Assembly (NCBI GenBank): GCA_030452265.1
Contig: JAKDMQ010000003.1
Location: 1-40,136, forward strand
Direction of reading: 5' to 3'
Length of the DNA stretch: 40,136 nt
Source: Nitrococcus sp.
Lineage (GTDB): Bacteria; Pseudomonadota; Gammaproteobacteria; Nitrococcales; Nitrococcaceae
Of the stretch, positions 17,045-25,425 are shown in pieces. Position 1 is the first letter of the stretch; the number at the start of each line of letters is the position of its first letter. Made by a program: the position numbers and the translations under genes. Below the pieces are notes generated by a model. That model saw only the letters and a program-made list of their open reading frames with translations, did not search any database and was not told the origin of the DNA.

Positions 17045-17398
17045 TCAGATGACGCCGGCCGCTTCGGTGAGCAGGTAGCTTGCGAAGATCAGCACCACCG
17101 CGCCGACGATGCCGAGCACGCCGACTTCGGCCCACTCCGCCTTGCCCAGGCGTGCCTCGTTGAACTTCGCGAACGCCAGATACGCCACCCAGAGGAAGCC
17201 CAGCACCGCGATCGCAAGCCCCAGCACCAGGCCGCCGTCCTTGATGTAGCCCTGGATCAACCCGATCCAGTCGCCGGCCGCCGGTGCCGTGCTCGGCGCG
17301 ACGGGGGTCGGAAGTGCCGCCCAGACAGGCGGGTTCAGCGCGAGACCGAGGAGGCCCAGCAGGGCCAACGGCCGTTTCTTCAAATGTGCGTACATCAT
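17045..17398 (-). CDS. Conjugative transfer membrane protein / pilin-like, TIGR03745 family
   Basis: The start at 17398 has GGAG 5 bases upstream; the frame extends to 17437 without such a site. The 117-residue product has a signal peptide (RPLALLGLLGLALNPPVWA) and a mature protein with two hydrophobic segments (GLVLGLAIAVLGFLWVAYLA and VGVLGIVGAVVLIFASYLL). This is the size and layout of a processed pilin of the TraA/VirB2 kind, and it matches TIGR03745. A pilin role is generally assumed for this family, not shown here. Confidence 0.88.
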   Translation of the reverse strand: MMYAHLKKRPLALLGLLGLALNPPVWAALPTPVAPSTAPAAGDWIGLIQGYIKDGGLVLGLAIAVLGFLWVAYLAFAKFNEARLGKAEWAEVGVLGIVGAVVLIFASYLLTEAAGVI

Positions 17399-17481
17399 CG
17401 TTTCTCCGAAGTTGCGGGGCGGACCCCTGGTCACCACACGCCGGACTGAGCACCCGGACCAACACGGCTGCGGTTACCCTG

Positions 17482-17712
17482 TCACCGCAGATAGAAACCG
17501 AGCACGAGCACCACGATGCTCGCCCGAAGCGCTGCCCACACGAGGTCGAGCAGCGCAACCTGCCCGTCCTGCCAGGCCCGAAATGTCCCCACGGTCACCC
17601 ACATCACCCAGACGAGGGCCAGCACGAGCACCACGCTCGCGATGGCCGTGAGCAGCGTCCCGGGTGTGGCGCCCGAACCGGCCTGGAAGGCAGCGTTCTG
17701 TGCGGGGGTCAT
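17482..17712 (-). CDS. Small ICE membrane protein, PFL_4701 family (TIGR03758)
   Basis: This 76-residue protein begins MTPAQNAAFQAGSGATPGTL and has two hydrophobic segments (IASVVLVLALVWVMWVTVG and ALRASIVVLVLGFYLR). Size, start and order match TIGR03758. It could be a second pilin-like subunit or an inner-membrane scaffold. It is 83 bases before the TIGR03745 gene and 9 bases after the RAQPRD gene. Confidence 0.9.
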   Translation of the reverse strand: MTPAQNAAFQAGSGATPGTLLTAIASVVLVLALVWVMWVTVGTFRAWQDGQVALLDLVWAALRASIVVLVLGFYLR

Positions 17713-17721
17713 GGTTGGATT

Positions 17722-18048
17722 TCATCGCCGGTAGTCGCCACGCAGCGGCGGAAACGTCCGCGGCTCGGTGCGGGGCGCCTCGATGTGTGCTTTGATGCCG
17801 GTGCGGATCCGCGCGAGGTCCTGGCGCAGCCAGTCGTAGCGAAAGCGGATGCGGGCATCGGGGCTCGCCTGGGACTGAGCCTTGGCGATGAGCGGCTCGA
17901 GGGCCTCGATCTCGTGGATCAGATGCGCGAGCGCTTCGCGTTCGGCGTCGGGGTCGGCGAGCGCTGTGTTGCCCAGGAGTATGACGACCACAAGCGATGC
18001 CAGCACTTTGGCGTGCCGGAGGTAGGGTTTGCACTGTGCGCGTTCCAT
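17722..18048 (-). CDS. RAQPRD-family ICE protein (TIGR03764-type)
   Basis: The start at 18048 (MERAQCKPYLRHAKVLASLV) gives 108 residues with a signal peptide cleaved near NTALA. The mature part, DAEREALAHLIHEIEALEPLIAKA followed by RIRFRYDWLRQDLARIRTGI, matches the RAQPRD family of GI-type ICEs. The RAQPRD signature itself is seen here in diverged form. The protein is helical and periplasmic, function unknown. It opens the transfer sub-operon that lies after the toxin-antitoxin insertion. Confidence 0.85.
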   Translation of the reverse strand: MERAQCKPYLRHAKVLASLVVVILLGNTALADPDAEREALAHLIHEIEALEPLIAKAQSQASPDARIRFRYDWLRQDLARIRTGIKAHIEAPRTEPRTFPPLRGDYRR

Positions 18049-18172
18049 GCGGCACATCGTGCGCAGCCGGCGCGCTCCGCAATAGCGGAAACGGCATCTA
18101 GGGATGTCGCGGTTTGCGGCCCGCAATCACGACGGCTTGGCGCGGATCGCCCGCAAGCCGATCGCCGGGTGC

Positions 18173-18598
18173 TCAGTCCGCGCTGGAAAGGCCGAGGAGA
18201 TCCGCGAAGGCACGCGCCGTAACAATTTGCACGCTCTCGACCTTTCCCAGAAACAGCAGGCCACGTCTATCGCCTGTCACCAGATAGGCGGCTCCGCCGG
18301 CAATCGCGGTGGCCAAAATGGGGTTGTCGTCAGGATCCGGAGACAGCTCCAGCTTCGGTAATTCCTGCAGTAGGGTTGCCTGGTGTCGCAATCCGTTTAC
18401 CAGCGCACCCGCCTCAGCGGGTTTCAGGTACTTACGCAGTTTCGGATATCGAGAGACACGGCGGAACTCCTCGAGCTGCCACTCGGAGGTGACCAGTTCG
18501 AAGGCCTTCTTGCGCCAAGCGCGATAGATCAAATCGGGCGGTGTACCAGACGTGATCAACGCGCCGAGCAGGATCCCGGTGTCAAGAACAACCCGCAA
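18173..18598 (-). CDS. PIN-domain toxin (putative toxin of a TA pair)
   Basis: The 141-residue protein is a complete PIN domain: VLDTGIL with Asp6, the acidic pair in EEF (43-44), the cluster DPDDN (88-92) and VTGDRR (Asp110). These acidic residues bind the metal ions used to cut RNA. It matches the putative PIN-family toxins of the COG1569 type. The partner gene ends 5 bases upstream. In an ICE such a pair usually favours retention of the element. It lies within the transfer operon between the PFL_4697 and RAQPRD genes and could also receive transcripts from that operon. Confidence 0.87.
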   Translation of the reverse strand: MRVVLDTGILLGALITSGTPPDLIYRAWRKKAFELVTSEWQLEEFRRVSRYPKLRKYLKPAEAGALVNGLRHQATLLQELPKLELSPDPDDNPILATAIAGGAAYLVTGDRRGLLFLGKVESVQIVTARAFADLLGLSSAD

Positions 18599-18603
18599 GG
18601 TCG

Positions 18604-18831
18604 TTATTCCCGGGTCAACGCATCATCGATCGCTTCAAGGATCTCCTCTTGAGAGCAATCCCGGTTGCGCTGCTTGACGTCCTGCACCATCAGTTCGAAC
18701 AGGCGCGTCTGGACCGCCTCTTCCACGAACTGGGAGAGGTCGCCCTTTTTGGTGCCACGCCGACCCAAGTAGGCCCGCAGAGCCTTGTCCACGTCATCCC
18801 GCACCACGATAGACCATCGCACGTTGCTCAT
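18604..18831 (-). CDS. Ribbon-helix-helix type antitoxin
   Basis: The start at 18831 (MSNVRWSIVVRDDVDKALRA) is preferred to 18837. The 75-residue protein has an N-terminal beta strand (WSIVVRDDV) followed by two helices (KALRAYLGRR and SQFVEEAVQTRLFELM), as in MetJ/Arc-type DNA-binding proteins, and an acidic C-terminal tail (QEEILEAIDDAL) of the kind that covers the toxin. It would neutralise the PIN toxin and repress the pair by binding the palindrome at 18867-18884. Confidence 0.8.
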   Translation of the reverse strand: MSNVRWSIVVRDDVDKALRAYLGRRGTKKGDLSQFVEEAVQTRLFELMVQDVKQRNRDCSQEEILEAIDDALTRE

Positions 18832-18855
18832 CGGCATACCCCAGTGAGGTAATTT

Positions 18856-18884
18856 TCGATTTTATACGCTTATACCCATAAGCG
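18856..18884 (-). promoter_or_regulatory. Promoter and operator of the TA pair
   Basis: An 18-base inverted repeat, CGCTTAT-ACCC-ATAAGCG (18867-18884 on the plus strand), ends 35 bases before the antitoxin start. On the minus strand it is followed directly by TATAAAAT, a good -10 box. A ribbon-helix-helix antitoxin bound to the repeat would cover the region between -10 and -35, the usual autoregulation of such pairs. Confidence 0.6.
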
Positions 18885-18924
18885 CACAACGCCCGCCTCG
18901 GAAACAGTCGAGACATCGGTTCGT

Positions 18925-19662
18925 TTAGAGGTACTTCTTGAACGTACTCGCCGTGACCGCCACGCTGAGCGCAAACAGCGCCGCAAACGGCAGCACGACA
19001 AAGCTCGGGTGCAGGCTAATCGGCAGCGCCAGATAGATCACCCAGGTGAGCACCAGTAGCGGCAACGCCGAGCGCTTCGCCCAGTGGTAGACGAAAGAGC
19101 TCTCGCGTCCCCCGCCCCATCGGCGAAGATCCCGCTTTACCAGGCCGTCGACGATGGCGACCAGAGTGAACATCACAAACACCGGCATGGCGAGTACCAG
19201 CACAGCGAGCCGCACCGAGAAGACCTGCGTCACCTGCACCGCGGCCAGCACGTATTCGGCAACGGGCTTAAATACGGCATAAAGTCGCGGGCGCAGCCCC
19301 GACTCGCCGGCGGCCGGCGCCCGGCCGACCCATTCGATGAAATCGGCGATCCGGGTGAGTTCGAACAGGACGTAGTAGGTTCGATCGACGACGGTCTTGG
19401 TGAACCGGGCGGGATCCGAACTGACCAGGCTGCGACCGAAGTCGGCCTGCAGATAGCCGAGCTCGGCGGCGAGCATCTCCCGGCTGTGGTCAAGCCCCTG
19501 ATCCGGCCACCAGAAGGTCATTCCCACCCATTCGGTGAGCACCGAGAACACCAGCGAGAGCAGGAGCCACTTGATCCCATGGGCGAGCGTCGTGAGAGAC
19601 CATGAGATGAGTCCTTGCCGGAAATCCCGGCGTCTGGGGTCGGTGCTTGCCTCAGCCACCAT
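18925..19662 (-). CDS. ICE membrane protein, PFL_4697 family (TIGR03747)
   Basis: The start at 19662 (MVAEASTDPRRRDFRQGLIS) overlaps the traD stop by 11 bases; the frame upstream to 19818 only shadows traD. The 245-residue protein has an N-terminal membrane segment (HGIKWLLLSLVFSVLTEW) and further segments towards the C-terminus (LAVLVLAMPVFVMFTLVAIV, LLVLTWVIYLALPISL, VVLPFAALFALSVAV). Matches TIGR03747, which resembles the TraQ/TraF-like partners of TraD in GI systems. It ends before the TA promoter, so the TA pair is inserted immediately after it. Confidence 0.9.
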   Translation of the reverse strand: MVAEASTDPRRRDFRQGLISWSLTTLAHGIKWLLLSLVFSVLTEWVGMTFWWPDQGLDHSREMLAAELGYLQADFGRSLVSSDPARFTKTVVDRTYYVLFELTRIADFIEWVGRAPAAGESGLRPRLYAVFKPVAEYVLAAVQVTQVFSVRLAVLVLAMPVFVMFTLVAIVDGLVKRDLRRWGGGRESSFVYHWAKRSALPLLVLTWVIYLALPISLHPSFVVLPFAALFALSVAVTASTFKKYL

Positions 19663-21778
19663 GGTCGGGCTCGCGCGGCACCGGAATATCCGTATCGGCG
19701 ATGGCCTGCCACCAGGTCTCCCGGGCCCGGTACCAGTGGTCGTTGGTGATGTAGCTGCGCTCCATCTCGTTGGCGATGGCCGCGAGGTCTGCCGGCATCG
19801 CCCGGTCGGCGCTGTCATCGGGTAGCGGCATGCGCACTTTCCACAGACGCCCGCCCTCGAGCAGGGCGAAGGCCTGACCCTTGGGCAACCGCACGAGCTC
19901 CGCTGGTGTCAACATCGCCACCTCGGAGACGCTGATGCGATCCTCGTTGCGCGATTGGAAGTCGACGCCCGATAGGGGTTCCGATGAGTCATTGACACCA
20001 GAAACGTTCATGAGCGTGAACACCTCGACGCGTGGCAACTGGTCGGTCAGCATCTCCGCCGTCGCAAGCTCTTTCACCCGCAGCATGATCAGGGTGTTGA
20101 AGTTGCCGGCCACTTGGCCTGCCTTGGCACGGCTGCCGATCCTCGCCTCCACGTCCGACCAGGTCTGAGTGTAGGCGGTCACTTGAAAGCCCGCGCCGCC
20201 GGCCTTGTTCAGGAGCGGCACGAACTCCTCGCCGATCAGCTCGTTGAACTCATCGGCGTGCATCGAGATCGTCGGCACGCGGTTCGGCCTCGGTGCCGAT
20301 GCGTCATCCGTCGGGTCGGCGACCCCGTGCTTGTAGATGTGGCCGGCCACGGAGACCAGGTCCGCGAACATGGAGTTGCCCACCGCGCTCGCCACGGTCG
20401 TGTCGGTCAGGGCATCGAGCCCGACATAGACGATGGCGTTGCGGCGGATCACCTCCAGCCACTCGAAGATCGGGCGGTTGTCGTCAGCGTTGAGATAATC
20501 CGGTGAGATGAGCTCGGCGATCTTGCCGGTGGTGAGCTTTTCCATCAGCGGGCCGACCGAGCTTACGATCTTGTCGAAGTAGGTCTTGTCGTACCGGAAC
20601 GCGGAGACGAGCCCGTCAAGCACCGGGTCGTAGAGGTCCTGCGCCTGCAGGTAGCGCATCAGGGCGATCGCCGCGCGATCTCGGCCCTTGAGCGCCGAGG
20701 AGAGATTGCGCTCGCTGACCTTGCCGGCGATGGCCTCGACCTCGGTTTTCCAGTTTGCCTCACCGAAGCGGCGCAGGTGCGCACGCGCGTACTCGACGAA
20801 CAGCGGTTCGATGTCGTTGATGTAGCGGCGGATCTGCTGATAGTCCGGCCGGCGCTCCAACGCCACCAGCGCCCGGGCGATGATGTTCACGAAGCGCCAG
20901 GCGAACTCCTTGAAGGCGGCCGAGTTGCCCTCGCTCGGCAACTGATTGGCGATACGGGTCGCGACTTCGGTGATGCGGGAGAAGCGGCCGATGGCGTTGT
21001 AGCGGGCCGACACCTCGGGGAAGCCGAGATGGAAGAGATAAAAGTCCTCGGCGCGGCCCGAGCGCTTCGCCTCGGCGTAGACGCGGCGAAGGAGGTCGGC
21101 ATCGCCCTTGGGATCGAAGACGATGACGACATCGCCACGGCGAATGTCTTGGGTAATGAGAATCTCGGCGAGCCGGGTCTTGCCGACCCGGGTGGTACCG
21201 AGCACCAGGGTGTGGCCGACGCGCTCGCCAAGATCCATCCAGACGTCCTGCTCGTTGGGTTCGACGGCATGCAGCGCCGGCGTGCCGCCGAGCGCCGGCA
21301 GGGGCTTCAGTGGATTCCACCAGCGGGGTTGGCGCAGCAGCCAGGCGAGGACACTGAGCCCCGCTACCGATTCCCAGGCGAGCTCTTTGCGCCGCGCCCA
21401 CCGATAGAGCGGACCCGGCTGCACATAGTGCTGCACTTCGGGGCGGAGTGTGTCGCGCAGGCGTTGGGTGTGGCGCTGAGTCCAGCGAAAGCCGCGCCCG
21501 AGAAAGAGCTTGTGACGGCTGAGCGGAATACGGTCCGCGCGCAGCTTATAAGTTGACAGGTGGCGCAGGTTGCGCTGGTAGCACAGCACTCGCAGGGCCT
21601 GCCGCGCGCGCACGAGCGCGACCGCAAACAACGCTCCCGCAGCCGCATTGGCGATGCCGGGGGGCATCATCAGCGCCCAGGGCGCAAGCAGCGCCATCGT
21701 GCCCGTCGCGGCCGCGACCAGCGCCGAGTAGAGTTCCACCGGCGGGCGCAGCAGCGCCTCGATGGGATGCGGGCTCAT
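19652..21778 (-). CDS. traD: Type IV coupling protein TraD (PFGI-1/SXT-type)
   Basis: This 708-residue hexameric DNA-translocating ATPase links the relaxosome to the secretion channel. It has two N-terminal membrane segments (about residues 17-40 and 45-58), Walker A GTTRVGKT (194-201) and Walker B VVIVFDPKGD (217-226), with the HADEFNELIG motif further on. GTTRVGKT in place of the GxxGxGKT consensus is usual in this TraD group. It overlaps PFL_4695 by 4 bases at its start. A coupling protein without a visible relaxase means that the relaxase gene, if present, lies left of the window or elsewhere. Confidence 0.93.
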   Translation of the reverse strand: MSPHPIEALLRPPVELYSALVAAATGTMALLAPWALMMPPGIANAAAGALFAVALVRARQALRVLCYQRNLRHLSTYKLRADRIPLSRHKLFLGRGFRWTQRHTQRLRDTLRPEVQHYVQPGPLYRWARRKELAWESVAGLSVLAWLLRQPRWWNPLKPLPALGGTPALHAVEPNEQDVWMDLGERVGHTLVLGTTRVGKTRLAEILITQDIRRGDVVIVFDPKGDADLLRRVYAEAKRSGRAEDFYLFHLGFPEVSARYNAIGRFSRITEVATRIANQLPSEGNSAAFKEFAWRFVNIIARALVALERRPDYQQIRRYINDIEPLFVEYARAHLRRFGEANWKTEVEAIAGKVSERNLSSALKGRDRAAIALMRYLQAQDLYDPVLDGLVSAFRYDKTYFDKIVSSVGPLMEKLTTGKIAELISPDYLNADDNRPIFEWLEVIRRNAIVYVGLDALTDTTVASAVGNSMFADLVSVAGHIYKHGVADPTDDASAPRPNRVPTISMHADEFNELIGEEFVPLLNKAGGAGFQVTAYTQTWSDVEARIGSRAKAGQVAGNFNTLIMLRVKELATAEMLTDQLPRVEVFTLMNVSGVNDSSEPLSGVDFQSRNEDRISVSEVAMLTPAELVRLPKGQAFALLEGGRLWKVRMPLPDDSADRAMPADLAAIANEMERSYITNDHWYRARETWWQAIADTDIPVPREPDHGG

Positions 21779-22308
21779 TGCTCAATACCGCGCCGGGAGA
21801 TCAAGACCGGAAGGTGCTCAAGACCCAGAGCCTGCGCGATGTCGGTGGCGCAGGCCGGCAGTATGGGCAGGCCGCGCGCGATCGCGGCGATCGCCTCGAT
21901 GTCCGCCACCGACTGCGCGTTGACCAACATGCCGACGGCGTGGATCTGCGCGAGACGCTCCCGGTGCGTCTTGAGCCATTGTCGTGACTTGGGGTCGGCG
22001 CCAACCAGGAAGAACGCTCGCGAGAGCACCGCCCCATTCGGTAAATTCAGAGGACGGGATGAGACCGTCCCCGGTGTCAGCGCCGGTGTGCGGATCGGCA
22101 ACAGCTGGGTCAGATCGGCAGCGCCAAGGCGGTTGCCGGGCTGTGGCTCGATCGGAGCTGCCGGCGGGAGCTCCCCGAAGGCCTCGAGATACGGTGCCAG
22201 GGGCTCGGTGGCGCCGCTGTCAAAGATGAGGGCGACCTGCCCGAATGCCACACCGGAGCACAGGCCGAGGGTCGCGAGGAGGAACCTTGCAGATCGCGGC
22301 AAACGCAT
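21775..22308 (-). CDS. ICE protein, PFL_4695 family (TIGR03765)
   Basis: The start at 22308 (MRLPRSARFLLATLGLCSGV) gives a signal peptide ending near AFG and a mature protein of about 155 residues. The seen features are the long Pro-rich segment, SRAFFLVGADPKSRQWLKTH and the end LEHLPVLISRRGIEQ. The frame before 22308 overlaps the transglycosylase gene and lacks family character. Matches TIGR03765; function unknown, probably periplasmic. Ends in an ATGA overlap with traD. Confidence 0.87.
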   Translation of the reverse strand: MRLPRSARFLLATLGLCSGVAFGQVALIFDSGATEPLAPYLEAFGELPPAAPIEPQPGNRLGAADLTQLLPIRTPALTPGTVSSRPLNLPNGAVLSRAFFLVGADPKSRQWLKTHRERLAQIHAVGMLVNAQSVADIEAIAAIARGLPILPACATDIAQALGLEHLPVLISRRGIEQ

Positions 22309-22315
22309 GCGGGCG

Positions 22316-22873
22316 CTACCCGATCGCCGTGATTCGGGACCAGATGCGCTGCACCCGGTCGCGATAGCGCGCCGCCCGATCGGCATCGCCCGGGGCGTGA
22401 TAGCAACCGACGGCCGCCCACCAGTCGCCTCGCGAGCTGTAGCACTCGGCCAGGATCTCCGCCGCTACATCGAGGTTGTGATACGGATCGATGGCCGAGT
22501 CGACCGTGCGTAGTGCGGCTGCGTGGTACTGCCAGTTGACCTGCATGAGCCCGATATCGACGGACAGGCGCCCGTTCCCGAGCGCCCGATGCACGGCTTC
22601 GAGCGCCTTCTCGCGGCTCGGGTAGTAGCGGCCCTCACCGTGGATATTGAGCGTCCAGGGCCAAGGCCGCGCGGCGTGCAGGCGCTCGATGTGCTTACCG
22701 GACTCGGCGAGCGCAATGGCGTAGAAGAGCGCGCTCGGTATCCCATGCGCGGCGGCGACGCGGCGATAGCCGTAAGGTACGCCTGCAACCGGGACCGGGC
22801 AGGCGGCGTGGGCCGGGGGCAGAGTGATCATTACCGCCACCAGCGCGAGCAGGCCACGCTGTAACCGCCTCAT
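22316..22873 (-). CDS. Lytic transglycosylase of the transfer apparatus
   Basis: The 185-residue protein has a signal peptide (GLLALVAVMITLPPAHA), the catalytic Glu in IALAESGKH and the family motif SVDIGLMQVNWQYH, with a late WWAAVGCYH segment. This is the SLT/goose-lysozyme fold of VirB1-type enzymes, which locally open peptidoglycan so that the secretion channel can be built. The position between PFL_4693 and PFL_4695 genes is canonical in GI-type ICEs. Overlaps the preceding gene by 4 bases. Confidence 0.92.
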   Translation of the reverse strand: MRRLQRGLLALVAVMITLPPAHAACPVPVAGVPYGYRRVAAAHGIPSALFYAIALAESGKHIERLHAARPWPWTLNIHGEGRYYPSREKALEAVHRALGNGRLSVDIGLMQVNWQYHAAALRTVDSAIDPYHNLDVAAEILAECYSSRGDWWAAVGCYHAPGDADRAARYRDRVQRIWSRITAIG

Positions 22874-23649
22874 AGCGCGGATCCCGACAACGGCGTTACC
22901 GAATCACCCCGGCGCCGCATGAGCACGGGGAGATCCTCTCGTCCTGGGGCCAGGCGCTCGAGCGTGCCGGCGTCGAAGTTCAATGTCACGCGGCGCGACT
23001 GGACCCACTCGGGGCGGATGCCGCGTTCGCGCGCCCAGTCCCGAATGGCGCCTTCGTCTCCCGCGGCAATGCCGGTGAAAAAGACATCGACACCGTCGAG
23101 GCGATCGAGGCTTGCCAGCACGCGCGCGAGCAGCGCATCGCAGACGGCACAGTCCGGACGCGCAAACAGCAGCAGCCGATCAGTGCGCCTTAACGCCTCA
23201 TCAGCGGCTCTGCGACTCAGCAGGCGGGAGACGTCTATCAGCGGCTCGTTCGGATAGAGCAGTCGATGCGCTTGGTCGTAGGCGCGCTGGAAGGCGAGGA
23301 TGCGCTCAGCGTCCTTGCGCATCATCCCAGCCCAGCGCTTGGCGTACTTGCGCCGCTCGGCCTCGCTACGGGCATGGATGCCTAACACCTCGATCGGAGA
23401 AATGCTCGCGGGGCTGATGCTGCCTCGGATCCCTTCCATGAGCGTGCGGTAGCGCCCCCACTCCTCTTCGGAGAGACCCCAGAGCCCGGCGCGGGCGCGC
23501 TCATGCTCGGTAAGCGGGCTGCGTTGCAAGACACTGGCGCTTGTCGTCGTGTGCTCCGATTGGACGTCGAGCGGATCGGCGGCCCAGCTTGTGCTCGTGA
23601 ACAGCAATAGCACCGTTGCGGTAGCGCCAACGACTAAGGACTTAATCAT
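22870..23649 (-). CDS. ICE protein, PFL_4693 family (TIGR03759)
   Basis: The start at 23649 (MIKSLVVGATATVLLLFTST) is chosen because it gives a signal peptide at once and an 8-base overlap with the preceding gene. The 259-residue protein has the conserved block WGLSEEEWGRYRTLMEG in its first third. A C-terminal thioredoxin-like domain follows, with RPDCAVCDALL (a CxxC pair) and a late VTLNFDAGTLERL. It matches TIGR03759. The CxxC suggests a role in disulfide handling of Cys-rich partners such as the TraU-like protein; that is inference. Confidence 0.88.
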   Translation of the reverse strand: MIKSLVVGATATVLLLFTSTSWAADPLDVQSEHTTTSASVLQRSPLTEHERARAGLWGLSEEEWGRYRTLMEGIRGSISPASISPIEVLGIHARSEAERRKYAKRWAGMMRKDAERILAFQRAYDQAHRLLYPNEPLIDVSRLLSRRAADEALRRTDRLLLFARPDCAVCDALLARVLASLDRLDGVDVFFTGIAAGDEGAIRDWARERGIRPEWVQSRRVTLNFDAGTLERLAPGREDLPVLMRRRGDSVTPLSGSAL

Positions 23650-23884
23650 CGCAGCGGCCCTCAGTGTTCGCCGCCGCATCCAGGCTTATCAGGTTCTGGT
23701 AGGGAGCGGTGAGATCGCGATATACCGGCTCGCGGGGACCACAACCCAGGCGGACTTTGGGCCTTGAAATCGCAAGCGGTTGCGCTTGGACCTTCTCGAC
23801 GGCGCTCGGCTGCGACTTCTCGGGCAGTACGCCGGTTACGGATAACACGCCGATCAGAACGAGAATGGCGATCACGGCTTCCAT
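23642..23884 (-). CDS. Small single-pass ICE protein, 80 residues
   Basis: The ATG at 23884 has GGAGG 9 bases upstream and lies 2 bases after the PilL-like stop. The product begins MEAVIAILVLIGVLSVTGVL, a membrane anchor or signal, followed by a polar part with two Cys residues. I do not recognise a family. Small anchored proteins between PilL and PFL_4693 genes are common in related elements. Overlap with the next gene supports its expression as part of the operon. Confidence 0.7.
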   Translation of the reverse strand: MEAVIAILVLIGVLSVTGVLPEKSQPSAVEKVQAQPLAISRPKVRLGCGPREPVYRDLTAPYQNLISLDAAANTEGRCDD

Positions 23885-23886
23885 AC

Positions 23887-24333
23887 CTACCGTCCTCCCG
23901 CGGACTGCACGCAGCGCTCGAACGAGATCAGCCGATGCACGGGGTCCTCGACCAGCGTGAACGCCGGCCCGGCGAGGGTCTTCAATGCCATCCGCAGCGG
24001 CAGCGGAGCGAGCGCGCGCTGGGTCTGCGGCAGCGGCAGATTCAGGAGCTCGGCTTGCTCGGGAGCGGCCACAAGCGATGGCGCGAGGCGATATCCGGAT
24101 GGCGCCAACAGCGTCTCGATCGCCTCTCCGATGCGAGTCACGGAAGCCGGCAGTACCGTGACCACCGCCGCCGCGAGGGGGTCGCGTTGCGAGAGACTCG
24201 GTGCAGGTTGCACCGTCGAGTAGCGCGTGACGGTGATCTCGGCCGCATCCGCCTCGAGGAAGATGAGAAAAACCCCCAGTGCGCAGGCGGCAGCGGCAGT
24301 GAGGTGACGATGGTAGGAGTGCGTTCGTTTCAT
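23887..24333 (-). CDS. pilL: PilL-like ICE protein, PFGI-1 class (TIGR03748-type)
   Basis: The start at 24333 (MKRTHSYHRHLTAAAACALG) gives 148 residues with a signal peptide; the frame continues to 24468 without family character. The mature protein has TVQPAPSLSQRDPLAAAVVT, then IGEAIETLLAPSGYRLAPSL and LPLPQTQRALAPLPLRMALK, the STN-like secretin short domain typical of the PilL proteins of PFGI-1-type ICEs. It is the first gene of the transfer operon. The 135 bases before it (24334-24468) hold no gene and should contain a promoter, though I could not assign one. Confidence 0.85.
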   Translation of the reverse strand: MKRTHSYHRHLTAAAACALGVFLIFLEADAAEITVTRYSTVQPAPSLSQRDPLAAAVVTVLPASVTRIGEAIETLLAPSGYRLAPSLVAAPEQAELLNLPLPQTQRALAPLPLRMALKTLAGPAFTLVEDPVHRLISFERCVQSAGGR

Positions 24334-24468
24334 GGGCGCCCGGAGCAATGTAGAGCCTGCGCAGAGGTCTGCTGAGCGCACGATCGTCGCGGAAGGCGAA
24401 ACTCTCGCAGAGCGCGCGCTTCTTTTCAACGGACGAGATAGACCAAATGTGCAGCTGCGCATAACCAC

Positions 24469-25425
24469 TTACTTTCCTAAATAAACCGTAGTGATCTGCT
24501 CGCGCTCATGACCGAGATCGCGGCTTATGAGAAGCCGTGCCTCACGATCGATAGCGCGCTGGTCTCGGCTCAACGAGGCCGAGGCCGGTCCGCCGGCGGC
24601 CGGCGCCTTCCAGCCCGTGAGCTCCTCGTAGCGTCCCTGTGCATAGGCGTGGCGCAGCCCGTGCAATTTCGAGAGCCCGGCGTTCGCCGTGTGTCGCTCG
24701 TAGACGCGCAGCTGCTGTCGGTAGTTGCGCTCGGCCGGGATCAGCGATCCGCGCCCTGCGAGACTATGGGCGCGATCGAGGATGGCGCGCTGCGCCGGGG
24801 TGCGAACGGGGATCTCGCGCGCCTTGCCGCCCTTGGTCCAGCTCTCCTTCAGCACCAGGTGATCGCCCCGGTCGGCATAGCTCGGCTGGAACTTGATGGC
24901 CTCCTCCCGTCTGAGCCCAAAGGCCTGCTGCAGCTCGAGACTCATCCGAACATGCACGTCCTTGATGCGATCGAGCGCCGCGCCATCGACCCGCCTTGCC
25001 TTCGACTGCGTACCGACGAAGCTCCGCTCGGGGATACCGTAGTGGTCATTCTGCCGGGCGATGACATTCGACCGGCCCACCTTCTGTGCCCACCAGCGCA
25101 ACGCCGCCATGCGGTTTTTGATGGTCCCAACGGAAAGCGCCTCGACCTGCCAGCGCTTCACCAGAGCCTCCACGTGTTTGGGCTTCAGCGACTGTGCGCC
25201 CATGCTCCGAAAGCCCAATCTGTGGAGTTGGTCCGCGATCAGTGAGAGCAGACGCTCGCGGTTGCGCTGGGTCGCGTAGCCGCCGTCGCGGTTGCGACGA
25301 GAAAGCTGCTTGAGTTGGTAGTTCAGGTCTCGCACGGTGTCAGGATGCTCTGGTAAGTGTTTCTGACCACCCGGCAGGCCGTAGCCGACCAGGTCCGGAA
25401 TCCGGCACGGGTCACGGGACACCAC
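24469..25425 (-). CDS. Second tyrosine recombinase-like protein (integrase domain)
   Basis: The frame opens at GTG 25425 and encodes 318 residues. An N-terminal SAM-like core-binding part (VRDLNYQLKQLSRRNRDGGY to IKNRMAALRWWAQKVGR) is followed by a catalytic domain with the full set: Arg in GLRREEAI, Lys in WTKGGKAREI, the HxxR box as LHGLRHAYAQ, His in LGHERE and Tyr in TTVYLGK. The Tyr is only four residues from the C-terminus. It is unrelated in layout to the P4-type integrase near guaA. Related ICEs carry such a protein near this spot; its job is not known to me and could be dimer resolution or cassette movement. Start codon choice is uncertain. Confidence 0.82.
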   Translation of the reverse strand: MVSRDPCRIPDLVGYGLPGGQKHLPEHPDTVRDLNYQLKQLSRRNRDGGYATQRNRERLLSLIADQLHRLGFRSMGAQSLKPKHVEALVKRWQVEALSVGTIKNRMAALRWWAQKVGRSNVIARQNDHYGIPERSFVGTQSKARRVDGAALDRIKDVHVRMSLELQQAFGLRREEAIKFQPSYADRGDHLVLKESWTKGGKAREIPVRTPAQRAILDRAHSLAGRGSLIPAERNYRQQLRVYERHTANAGLSKLHGLRHAYAQGRYEELTGWKAPAAGGPASASLSRDQRAIDREARLLISRDLGHEREQITTVYLGK

